Source: Capronia americana (Eukaryota; Ascomycota; Eurotiomycetes; Chaetothyriales; Herpotrichiellaceae). From it: 64,000 bases of DNA. The translations under genes were made by a program, and so were the position numbers. Below, piece by piece: positions 20,217 through 29,657 of the stretch. The notes beneath the pieces are model-generated. The model had not been told where the DNA came from. It saw only the letters and a list, made by a program, of their open reading frames with translations, and ran no database searches. The DNA lies in contig JADWQD010000009.1 in NCBI GenBank assembly GCA_016110215.1, positions 188,093 through 252,092 of the forward strand, read 5' to 3'. How positions within the stretch are numbered: position 1 is the first letter of the stretch; every line of letters begins with the position of its first letter.

Positions 20217-21970
20217 ATGTCTGCTCTCAGAGTCGGCGTCGAGATCGGTGCCGAACGCAAGAGATGCGCACTTGTTATGCATATCTTGGCCTATTCATTT
20301 CCCATATATGGCATAGGCTTCACATGTTCGATCCTATGTGAGTAGTCTATCTGTGGTCCTCTTTCGCGATCAGAGACGAGGTTAACCTTCCGTAAAGCCG
20401 TCCGGTGGTTTCTTTCATTCAACCCCAGACAAGAACCCTTTGGCTCTGGTAGCAGTGCTGCTGCCAATGCTGCTATTTCTTGTCTGATAATTGGTAATCT
20501 GAAAAGGATTCACCAAGAAAAAACAAGACTGACCGATATATAGTGCTGGCGCTTCCCGGTTTGGTTTCAATATTTTCAGTACTTTCACCCATGGGTATAT
20601 ACAACCTCCAAAGACAACCAAAAGGAAGAACCTTTGATAATCTCTTCATCTGTGTTGTTACAAAAGGCAAGAATGCGGAAGTTTGTTAATGCTTCCATTC
20701 ACCAATGAATCTCTGCTAAATATGTGGTCAGGCTGTGCATAGAACCACATCTTGTATCCTGGAGCAAGTGCCGGACCACCGCGTACAAATCCTCGTTGTT
20801 GCTGATGAAGGGGCCAAGCTGCGTCACTTACCGAAACCTATACAGCTAGTCATCGTGCCAAAAGCTTTCAACCCTTCAAAGGCAATGCACAAGGCGAGAG
20901 CCTTGGAATACTTTCGAATCCGGTCCAATTTCGGCCCAGCGGATTGGATATTACATCTTGATGAGGAGACTCTCATCTACACGCATTGCATCAATGCATG
21001 TATATCATTCATTGAGAGATCTGCATATGACTATGGCCAAGTTAGTAATCTCAACTCGTCCTTATCCAATTCTTTTGACTCAGAGATCGGAAGGGCATCA
21101 TCTTCTACAACACCGTCAATCACTGGCGTAACTACCTACTCTCCAGCATTGAGCTTTCCCGAGTTCGCGATGATGTTGGTAGATTTCAATTTGCTCATAA
21201 CCAGCTCCATTTCCCGCTACACGGCTTTCACGGATCCTTCATGCTCGTCCACGGTCCTGTCGAAAATAAAGTGACCTGGAATACATCAAATCTAACTGAA
21301 GACATGTGGTTTTCCATGACGGTAAGCTATATGACCTCCAAAGATTGATAGTTGCGTTGTCTAAAAGGTAGTAGGCCTCGACGCACGGGTTTCGTGGAGG
21401 TTTTATCCCGAGCTTGGCTCATGAGCAGTGTTGCTGGTCATTTATTGATGTCCTCCGTCAGCGACGGAGATGGTGGCGAGGCATGCTGACGCTGTCGTAT
21501 AAATGGATTGGGATGTTGAACTTCGTTCTCCATGCCTTTTCAAACCTGGAGCCTGCTTTTCTGTCAAGTGCAACCATCCTCCTAGACACTGACAACGCTG
21601 ACTTTCACACTAGCTTGATTTGTTGCTTTTGGAGCCGCATTCCCGCCTGGCTAGAAACCATCCTACATATTTACATCGGATCAGGATATTTCTCACTCAT
21701 GTTTGCGAGCGTTTTACAGGTTAGTGTGAGAAGTTTAAGCTGCGATAAACCCTTTCCTTCCTTTGACTTTAGAATAGATATTGATTTGATGCAAGAGCTG
21801 ATCGACGATTTGTGCAGGATATCGATGCTCATCTCGAAGTTTCTCAGACACTTTCTCATGCAGTATCTGTTATTCCGCTGTCGTTTGGCACAATCTTGAT
21901 GCAAATTACTGCCTTGATTCTGACCTCTGCAAGTCAGACGCAGCAATTTGAGGTTGTGAGGAAGGGATAA
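20217..21970 (+). CDS. EGH-type GT2 glycosyltransferase (beta-mannosyltransferase-like)
   Basis: Membrane-bound family 2 glycosyltransferase related to animal EGH/BRE-3, which adds beta-1,4-mannose to glucosylceramide; the fungal acceptor is unknown. Proposed exons: 20217-20337, 20398-20493, 20544-20680, 20732-21040, 21094-21321, 21375-21719, 21818-21970, giving 462 aa. N-terminal hydrophobic segments (HILAYSFPIYGIGFT; IIVLALPGLVSIFSVL) lead into LFICVVTKGKN, the first beta strand of the GT-A fold. Motifs follow in order: LHLDEETL (metal-binding acidic residues), IIFYNTVNHWRNYL, HGFHGSFMLV, NLTEDMWF (catalytic Asp), HGFRGGFIPSLAHEQ, QRRRWWRGM (QxxRW). Membrane helices close the protein. Introns ending at 20397 and 21093 use AAG acceptors. 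The first exon is the least certain. Confidence 0.8.
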
Positions 21971-22732
21971 GCTGTACTAGTTGATGAATCACATATCTCA
22001 TCTTGCTCTCCCGGACTACTCTGGGATCGTGGTATGGTTCTGTGCCTCTGGGCTGGTGGACAATTCTTTTATTAATTCAGGCTGAATCATGGTGTGAACT
22101 CTCTTGGCGTCCTTCCCCGTCCCCCCGTCTGATCCGCACCTAGGGGCTGCATCGTTAAGCGAGGGTCACGGTAGTGGCGACCCATACTAGCCTGTATCCA
22201 CCAGTCAAACCATCCTCTTTGCCAACCCAGACACACCTCTTACACCAATTTCTATTAGCCTCACAACATTCAAGCCTGCATGAATTGCAGGTGACTACCA
22301 GGACGTCGAATAATAATAGGAAAGAGTTCCTCTTGCAGCGCCACGTGTTAGGGAACCCATGATTTGTTGTTTTGCACAAGCGTCTTTCTGCGCGCCCACG
22401 GATTTCAGCTCACCGGTCGTGTCGGTGCTCTTATCGCCCAACGAAAGTGTCGACTCTGCAGTCTTTCATGCAGCCACCTGAGCGAGCGAAGCTGCGTGTC
22501 ATTGTCACGCCCGGTGCTTATTCATTTTGGCACACTGGTGAGAGCGACCTGAATACGGAGTACTTTTGGGCCTTACGCACACTCGTGTTCATTGTTTCTG
22601 CATTCCATAAAACACCCACACTTCACCTTGTCGCTGTCGCTCTACAATGCACTCCAAGAGTCGCACAGCAGTAAGTTGACATAGACTTCATTACTGCGGT
22701 GAACCTACACAAGAACGGCAAGCACTGCACCA
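21971..22732. other. Intergenic, 0.76 kb
   Basis: 3' flank of the glycosyltransferase and upstream region of the kinase at 22733. Short frames only. I see no gene. Confidence 0.5.
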
Positions 22733-24796
22733 ATGGGAAGCCTTGACTCTGATGACGATCGTTCTGTCGACACCGGAGAGTACTATAGTGCCGAATCCCA
22801 CAACCCTTCTGCAAATCACGCCGATGACTCCCTCCCTGATGACGATGGTTCTGTCGACACCGAAGTATTCTCTACCACCGAATCCGACGATCCTTCTGGC
22901 AATCATTCCGATGACCCCTCCCCTGATGAATCCGATGATCCATCTCCAAATCATACTGATGATCTTGCTCTTGACCAGTCCGATAACTTCGAAAGACTCT
23001 TTCCTCACGACGTCCAGATTCCCCCAGAAGACATCGACGTTGATGGCACTTCCCCTCAGGAAATCTTCAAGGCTTATCCTCGGAAAAGCGTGCCGTATGA
23101 ACAGGATCCTGGTGGCAGAGAATTCTTTGGGGGACAAGGCAAAGTTTTCAAGGCACGAAGGAGGTTACCTTCGGGAAAATGGACCGAACACCTCGAGACT
23201 TTTGCGGTCAAAGAGCTTCAGCCAAAAGACCGACAGGCTTGGGTTAGACTCCGCCGCGAAATCAACAATCTCTGTCGCTGCAAGCATCCAAACGTGATCC
23301 AGTTAATAGAGATCTACAAGATCAAGGAGCATGATTGGGACAATGTGGTTTTCCTCGTCACCCAACCTTGGGCTGACGCGTCGCTCGGCAGGTTCATCGA
23401 AAATCTGAAAGAGCAACGTCAACGTCGGGACGGATTCAGCAGCCTGTGTCCCTGGTATCAGCCTCAAAGGTTGGCCCCTTGGCCCAGCATCATTCGTCAG
23501 TGCATTCTCGGCCTCATATATCTGCACCAGAAAATCAAACACAAGGACCTGACACCTGATAACATTCTCTTTGTCGATGAATCCCGTGGGCACTACGACC
23601 AACCCAGGGTCCGTGTGATCATCACAGATCTTGGAATCAGCAAATGGAACAAGTCTGAAGAGGCTACAACTGGGATTGGCACTGGGCGATACATGGCACC
23701 CGAACAACTACTCCCAGAGGGGAAGGCCTACAGCAACTGGAGGTCAGATATATTCATGCTTGGTTGCTGCTTTTCGTGGATACAAGCCATCTTGAGCTCC
23801 AAGCCGTGGGACTCTGATATGAACATGGATCAGGGCGTCATTCGCTTGGATAAGGCGTCAAGAGATGGCTTTGCAGCCGCTCTAAAGACGATCCCACAAT
23901 TGCTACATGACTTGAGCAAGAACATCGACGGCCAAAGACCTCCACAGAGTGGTGATTTTTCCGACACCCTGAAGAGCATGATCATTTCCATGATTCATGA
24001 AGACCCCGAAGAGAGAAACAGCTTGGAAACCCTTTTGGGGAAAATAAATGGGTACAAAACACGGTGGCCGTCACCTCCACCGCGCAAGCTCATCGATGTA
24101 TTTACCATGCAGCGATCGATCTGGAGCCTTGTCCTTCACCAAAAATTGGAACTAACGCAGTTCAGCTTCGTCAAAACCGTTGACATATCGCATGTTGAAG
24201 CTGATGTCACGCTATTTCAGGCTTTCCGCAAGCCTTGCTCTTTCCTTTCGTCAAAGGCAATAGGTTTGAGAGGAATTTTCTACGATCGATCAATCCACGA
24301 CATTCACAGAGTCAAGTTCGTTCGATCTAGCGGCCGAACACAAGCTTTTGCTCTGCTTGAAGAGGGTGGAAACGACGCCGAATGGGAGCAATACGAGCCT
24401 CCCGTGACCAACACGCCAATCCCCGTTCGAAAGTTTCGGAACAATCTACGTCGTCCCTCGCGCATTAGACCGGACGACAAAAGCTACTTGACCCTTCTCC
24501 CTAAGAGGCTCGCGCGAAACTTCGAGGAGCATGAACCAGCAGCCCTCTCGGATGATCCTTCCCGTCTTGGAATCCTGATCATTTGGACTGAAACAATTAA
24601 ACCCTGGCAATTTCTTCTAATTTGGTATCTGGTGTGGTTTGGAGGCTACTACTTTGTTCCTCCGTTCACTAACATAGTATTGCCACTGGTCGACCAGTAC
24701 GTTTCCCCTTTTTTTGGAATCGACACGGGTGGCTCCAAGTCTTCTGCATTTGTATTTCTTCTATATTTGTGCTGGAATTTCTATGTGTACGCGTAG
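22733..24796 (+). CDS. Protein kinase with acidic N-terminal repeats and C-terminal TM segments
   Basis: 687 aa, single exon, ATG at 22733. Residues 1-85 are Asp/Ser-rich with degenerate repeats of the type SDDPSxNHxDD, likely disordered and phosphorylatable. The kinase domain (about 110-450) is well preserved: FGGQGKVFKA glycine loop, FAVKELQ (K160), RREINNL (E176), HKDLTPDNIL (D272, N277), TDLGIS (DFG variant, D299), RYMAPEQ (APE). That is a complete catalytic set. After a linker the C-terminus has hydrophobic segments WQFLLIWYLVWFGGYYF (about 622-640) and AFVFLLYLCWNFYVYA at the extreme end, indicating membrane anchoring. The family is fungus-specific. Position beside NLR- and HET-type genes suggests, but does not show, a role in the same pathway. 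Confidence 0.88.
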   Translation: MGSLDSDDDRSVDTGEYYSAESHNPSANHADDSLPDDDGSVDTEVFSTTESDDPSGNHSDDPSPDESDDPSPNHTDDLALDQSDNFERLFPHDVQIPPEDIDVDGTSPQEIFKAYPRKSVPYEQDPGGREFFGGQGKVFKARRRLPSGKWTEHLETFAVKELQPKDRQAWVRLRREINNLCRCKHPNVIQLIEIYKIKEHDWDNVVFLVTQPWADASLGRFIENLKEQRQRRDGFSSLCPWYQPQRLAPWPSIIRQCILGLIYLHQKIKHKDLTPDNILFVDESRGHYDQPRVRVIITDLGISKWNKSEEATTGIGTGRYMAPEQLLPEGKAYSNWRSDIFMLGCCFSWIQAILSSKPWDSDMNMDQGVIRLDKASRDGFAAALKTIPQLLHDLSKNIDGQRPPQSGDFSDTLKSMIISMIHEDPEERNSLETLLGKINGYKTRWPSPPPRKLIDVFTMQRSIWSLVLHQKLELTQFSFVKTVDISHVEADVTLFQAFRKPCSFLSSKAIGLRGIFYDRSIHDIHRVKFVRSSGRTQAFALLEEGGNDAEWEQYEPPVTNTPIPVRKFRNNLRRPSRIRPDDKSYLTLLPKRLARNFEEHEPAALSDDPSRLGILIIWTETIKPWQFLLIWYLVWFGGYYFVPPFTNIVLPLVDQYVSPFFGIDTGGSKSSAFVFLLYLCWNFYVYA

Positions 24797-25951
24797 ATCT
24801 AATTGTGGAGGTCACGCATGGGCCTGGAGATGTTTCGAGGCATCTTCGTGGCCGATTTTACGAGCGCCATGTCGTGCGAACTTGATTGTTTTGCTCACGA
24901 AGTGGGTGGATTCACATTTATATCGCTCGCACACCACCCGACTTTACTCCCGATGTATGATTATCAACCCCTGGAGAAACTACCTTGCCTTACTTCAGAC
25001 ATCTCGACTTACAGGATACCAAAACACGTGATGAGATAGATCGCTCGCCGGTCTCCGACCACACGAGTCTTAAAGATCCACTATCCATGGGCTGTTTGCC
25101 TTTCTTACTGGCTCACCTCTTCGTCCCGGATTCTATGTCAACAGTTTGTATTCAAGGGTTCAGCCCATGGAACCTCGGAGACCTGGGTCACTGCAGACCC
25201 AGTTGTTGGGGGAAACGCTTTTCGATCCTGTCGGAAACAAGCCCTCCGAGAAACGAGGTTGGAGCTGGTGGCATACTGGCTGGTACAAGCGTGCAATGAC
25301 ACCAATAATCGACCACCTGCACGAAGCTGGCGATGTCTTCAGAGCAAATATGAAACGCAGGGCGGTCGATCTGGCGTCTAGTTTCTAGCACTCTCAACTT
25401 TACCAACGAGTCGACAATAGTGTCGTGACTCGAAGACAGAACAGGAATTCGAGGTTGTGCAACCCACCAGGGGGGTTATTTCCTCTTTGTCGACCCGATG
25501 GCGGCAGAAAACCACGGTCGAGGCTGGTCAGGCGACCCGGCATCAGATTGGATTCTTGTTTCAATAATGGCGCTGTTCGGTGGCCTTAGGATATGTCACA
25601 TACGAGTCGGTCTCGAATCGGTGCTCCTTGGGTGCCAGCACCAGGACCAGGCTCAGTAGCTTCGTGAATGACCGCGTGAAGCGGCGAGGCGGAAGGTTCC
25701 GGAAAGGCATAGCACTTTCTGTGATCTTGCATGTCAGAACCAGGACGGGATTCGACGGGCGCCGACATAGAGACTCACCCGAGTGCCAATCGCTGGTCAA
25801 CGTGGAAATACATCGGGACTGAACGTCCTCAGTCTTTGTCTCTGGTCCATGGGTCTCCTGTCTCGATTGGAAGGGGGACCCATTCTCCATCTCTCTCTCC
25901 ATTTGGCAAGTAATTTAGTTGTGGCGATATCATAACGTACTCGTACGGCCT
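24797..25951. other. Convergent intergenic, 1.15 kb
   Basis: Between the kinase and the truncated HET-type gene. A plus-strand frame at 25146-25388 with a Trp-rich stretch (KRGWSWWHTGWYKR) looks mildly protein-like but has no recognisable start context or family. No continuation of the HET-type gene was found on the minus strand. Confidence 0.35.
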
Positions 25952-27004
25952 CTACAAGCTGCTCAGAGTAGACCCTCTCTTGACCAGTGAGATCACTGGA
26001 CCAGAAGTTTTGCTGTCTTCTAGGACGACCTCAGTGCAGCAATTCCATTTTTCGACATGGTGTGTTTTGTAGTCCCCGGTGATTACTTGGTCGTGCATAC
26101 AATCTTGGTTTGAGCAAGAAGAATGATCCCTGATATCGTTTCGTTGATCAATCGAGCTGAGCATGAACTGAACAGCGTAATCATCACCGAAAACATCATC
26201 AGCGGCCATTTGATAGTCTCTTTGACGCCACCCAGCTTTCAAAAAACGCTCCAAATTGAGAGGATTTGACGGTTTAGTGAGTCCTGAGTGTGGTTTTCCG
26301 TCCGCTTCATATGTGACTTTGGAGGCGTGCCAAAGTGTTTCGATGAGGATTGTGATTGACAGGCAAACCTTGTTTGCCAATTCGAACATTGCGATATCCC
26401 CGCTAGGCGTCGCCCCAGTCCATAGCGTTTGGAATGTCTCTGTTAAACTCTGCCCTGAAGTCATTGCGTATTCACATGCTCTGCGCAGATATCCATCAAT
26501 GGTGTTATGCTTCTTTGCTCTCTCGACAGTCGAAATACCTGCTTCGGCTTTCTTCCATTCCTCAAGGTAACCTGGTAAAGACGCCGTTGTGACCATGGTC
26601 TGTCCATCATGTTTATCGAGGAAGTCTTTTTCTTCGACCTCGATTTTAGGCACAGCAAAAACAAGCCTGAGGGGATTGAAGTAACAGGTGAATTGAAGGT
26701 ACGGTAAGACCTCATTCCATCCGTTCAAATCGAGTCCTTGTTGGTCGTCACATTCAGCCCAATTTTGGGGTAAGACATGAGGTTCCAGTTCTTCGCTGTT
26801 TTCGCTGGAATCTTGTGACGTCGTCAGATGTTGAGTCAGACTAAGATTGTCCAAACTAGCATCGAGTGGGATATTTTGACATGATGTTGCGGCGTCGTAC
26901 ATGCCGCTCCAATAGTCTTTGGTCGCAACATCGATCACTTCAAGCAGGTATGGTATTTTCACTGGTAAATGTGGGCTGTCGTGCGATTGAGGGATGTGAT
27001 CCAT
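25952..27004 (-). CDS. Truncated HET-type protein (N-terminal region only)
   Basis: 350 aa, ATG at 27004, one open exon. It resembles the region that precedes the HET domain in a large class of fungal HET proteins. It has a helical segment, then GWRQRDYQMAADDVFGDDYAV, then a Cys/His cluster: HSSCSNQDCMHDQ...HVEKWNCC, matching the family's HSxC...C...H...CxC pattern. The protein then reads GPVISLVKRG and stops. In family members the HET domain itself (a YVAISHVW-like motif) begins shortly after this point, and none is found downstream on this strand. So it is either a decapitated HET gene that still encodes an intact N-terminal module, or a missed-intron case. The upstream half is the less conserved part. 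It may act as a standalone adaptor, or be a young pseudogene. Confidence 0.6.
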   Translation of the reverse strand: MDHIPQSHDSPHLPVKIPYLLEVIDVATKDYWSGMYDAATSCQNIPLDASLDNLSLTQHLTTSQDSSENSEELEPHVLPQNWAECDDQQGLDLNGWNEVLPYLQFTCYFNPLRLVFAVPKIEVEEKDFLDKHDGQTMVTTASLPGYLEEWKKAEAGISTVERAKKHNTIDGYLRRACEYAMTSGQSLTETFQTLWTGATPSGDIAMFELANKVCLSITILIETLWHASKVTYEADGKPHSGLTKPSNPLNLERFLKAGWRQRDYQMAADDVFGDDYAVQFMLSSIDQRNDIRDHSSCSNQDCMHDQVITGDYKTHHVEKWNCCTEVVLEDSKTSGPVISLVKRGSTLSSL

Positions 27005-27755
27005 GTCGAAGCTGTGGAATTCGAAAGAGAGAGATCTACTCGGGGAATCTTGCCGGAGGGAACAGTCACTAGAAGCAGATAAACTGGAAGATTGTTGTGT
27101 GGTTCATTCCTTGTTAGAAGGTCCAACCTTAACGATAACGATTGCGTAGTCGTGGTACGAGGGTAGATTCAGCTGAACCTCGGCGGCTTCAGCCCAACCT
27201 TCGCAGTCTCATCTCGAGTTTTTGAAATGGCCATGATGAAACCGCAGGTAAAGTACTGCCTCGCTGTTCTAGCCCGGATCTAATAAGGGAATTAAGGAAG
27301 ACAAGCTTCATTATTTGAACGTCCGCGAAACAAAGAGGCAATTCAACATAGTAGTAATCGCACGTGACCGCGAGACAAGGCTGTCGCGGCCGCTAACGAG
27401 GCTGAGTTTCTTGGCAGGGGAAACAGCCAATCGCGCTGGGCGCTACAACGTCACCGCCGGGCTGTCAACCGGTTTGCAACTGACGGTGGCCTCGAGCTGG
27501 GCGGCCACGTACACCACTACGCAGGACGACAGTGAGCTGTTGCGTACGAGTACACTTTGGTGGCTATTCCCTCACTCTCTTCCCAGCCGCTCGTTGATAG
27601 CGTTTGCACCTCACTCTTTGCCTCCTGGAAGAAACGACGCACAGCCTTGAGCTCTGTTTCCATTCCAACAGCAGCTTATGCGTTGAGTCGGACAGGAGAG
27701 CATTGCTCAGTCGTGCTCTGTCACAGCCCTATCCCACCGCCGTCACTCTACAGCC
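27005..27755. promoter_or_regulatory. Divergent intergenic region upstream of RER2
   Basis: 751 bp between head-to-head starts of the truncated HET-type gene and the cis-prenyltransferase. It contains one CACGTG box at 27361-27366. No gene seen. Confidence 0.4.
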
Positions 27756-28940
27756 ATGGCGTCTCGCTCCGCGCACAGACTCACTTCTTCCCTGCGGAAA
27801 TGGCTACTCTCCTCTCCACCTGCCGAATGGGCCCTCAACCAACTCCGCGAACTCCTCATCGGTGCCTTGCGCCAGGGTCCCGTCCCGAAACATGTCGCCT
27901 TTGTCATGGATGGGAACCGTCGCTTTGCACGGAACCACCGTATCGAGACCGTCGAAGGCCACAATTTGGGCTTCGAGGCATTGGCCAAGATCTTGGAAGT
28001 TTGCTACAAATCCGGCGTCCACACTGTGACAATCTACGCGTTCAGCATTGAAAACTTCAAGCGCAGCAAATACGAGGTGGACGCATTGATGGCCATGGCC
28101 AAGATCAAGCTGAAGCAATTGGTTCAACATGGGGACCTGCTCGACCGATACGGCGCCCGCATCCGCATTCTGGGACAGAGGGAATTGATTAAACCGGATG
28201 TGCTAGAGGCCGTTGACAAAGCAGTAGAAATGACGAGTCACAACGAAGGCAAATGTGTCTTGAATGTGTGTTTCCCTTATACTTCCAGAGAAGAGATCAC
28301 GACTGCTGTCAAGGGCGTGGTGGAGCAATGGAGTCGTCCTCTCCCCGAAGAGCTGCTAGCCAGCCAGAAGGACAAGCAAAGCCCGTTTCGAGAAGACCGA
28401 ATCGCTCAAGCCATAAGGTCGGAACAGGTTTCCCAGGACTCGACCACGACCACGACGCACCTCTCACCACCCGGCTTTCGGTCCCCATCCTCCAGCACGA
28501 CCAGCTTATCATCATACTCTCCCGATCTCGCCTCAGACCACGACGCCGAATCCGTCTCAACATCCACCACCCTCCACCATGACGATGCACCGTCACCTTT
28601 CTCTCATACGTCCTCTACGACCCAGAAACCGCGGTACCCTCCACCCGACTCCATCACCGCCGAAACAATCACTTCCAAAACCTACACCGCCTCTTGCCCG
28701 CCTATCGATCTCTTGATCCGCACCTCGGGCGTCTCCAGACTGTCAGACTTCATGCTCTGGCAATGCCATGAAGACACCGAGATTGTGTTTCTCGACGTGC
28801 TGTGGCCGGAGTTCGATCTGTGGAGTTTTCTGCCTGTCCTGTGGGAGTGGCAGTGGCGCAAGCGAAGGGAGCAAAAGTTGGAACACGAGATGAAGACAAG
28901 GCGAATGGAAACAGGGGCGAGTAAGGAGCATGCTTCCTGA
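27756..28940 (+). CDS. RER2: Dehydrodolichyl diphosphate synthase (cis-prenyltransferase)
   Basis: Adds isopentenyl units to farnesyl diphosphate in cis configuration to make the dolichol precursor for N-glycosylation, at the ER. 394 aa, intronless, ATG at 27756 in good context (GCCATGGCG). HVAFVMDGNRRFAR (D52 and the phosphate-binding loop) is the first signature. YAFSIENFKRS follows. The C-terminal signature LLIRTSGVSRLSDFMLWQ contains the RxSG diphosphate-binding motif, and EIVFLDVLWPEF closes the domain. About residues 195-300, between VVEQWSR and SKTYTASCPP, form a Ser/Thr/Pro-rich insertion absent from bacterial and yeast enzymes of about 250-290 aa. The insertion is the reason for the extra length and is probably a disordered loop. 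RER2 versus its paralogue SRT1 cannot be separated by eye. Confidence 0.93.
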   Translation: MASRSAHRLTSSLRKWLLSSPPAEWALNQLRELLIGALRQGPVPKHVAFVMDGNRRFARNHRIETVEGHNLGFEALAKILEVCYKSGVHTVTIYAFSIENFKRSKYEVDALMAMAKIKLKQLVQHGDLLDRYGARIRILGQRELIKPDVLEAVDKAVEMTSHNEGKCVLNVCFPYTSREEITTAVKGVVEQWSRPLPEELLASQKDKQSPFREDRIAQAIRSEQVSQDSTTTTTHLSPPGFRSPSSSTTSLSSYSPDLASDHDAESVSTSTTLHHDDAPSPFSHTSSTTQKPRYPPPDSITAETITSKTYTASCPPIDLLIRTSGVSRLSDFMLWQCHEDTEIVFLDVLWPEFDLWSFLPVLWEWQWRKRREQKLEHEMKTRRMETGASKEHAS

Positions 28941-29657
28941 GTGGGGTGTGCGTCAACAGCCGTTTAGCAAGTTTGTGACATGAGCCACACAGGAACAGTG
29001 ACGGCCCCGATCAGACCCGTGACGGTTGGGTCTTGCGGGTCGATGCCCAGGACCAGATCAGATAGCCAGCCCAGGCACCTGGATATTTGTATCGGCCGTT
29101 GCAGATTGGCCCGACCTCAAGGTGGGTTGGCATCCATGCGTCGCATCAAGCCAGACGGCCAGCGGCGCGGGTCCAAATAGATATGAGTGTCATGAGTACT
29201 CAAGGACACAGCCAGCGGCGTGAGGATAAATACATGCGAGTGTGTGGCGTGTCGAGTCATAGTAGAGTATGCAGCCAGCCTTGGCGTTGCATTACATTAC
29301 ATTGTATTGCATACATTGCATTGCCCTCCTCGATCGCTTCCCTGTGAAAACCAGCCAGATCGATTATCCTCTCCTTTGTACTGTACAATCTCAGCGGTAC
29401 GGAGTAGACCCAAGTACTGTATTTACTCGAGCTATAGCTACGGCTAGCTAACTTTTCACGTTTCACGTTTCACGTTCCCCTTCGCCTTCGATTGGAATAT
29501 CTCACTTTTCACCTTTCACTACGCGAAGCGCCAAACTCAGATAGAATCACATTTTGATTAAGTATAATTTTCACTGTTAAAAAACCTCGCCACCCCATCC
29601 ACCTTTATGCGCCCGTGTCTTCCCTTACTCATCGAGGTTTATGCAAATATACGCGGC
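28941..29657. other. Convergent intergenic, 0.7 kb
   Basis: 3' flanks of RER2 and the F-box/WD40 gene. It contains a short tandem TTTCACG run (about 29454-29475), a GGTACGGAGTA motif at about 29396 and a TACATTGCATT-like low-complexity stretch near 29290-29325. No gene. Confidence 0.6.

Noticed and set aside
20415..20670. Minus-strand frames ahead of the GT2 gene
   Set aside because: Antisense of the hydrophobic N-terminal exons of the glycosyltransferase.
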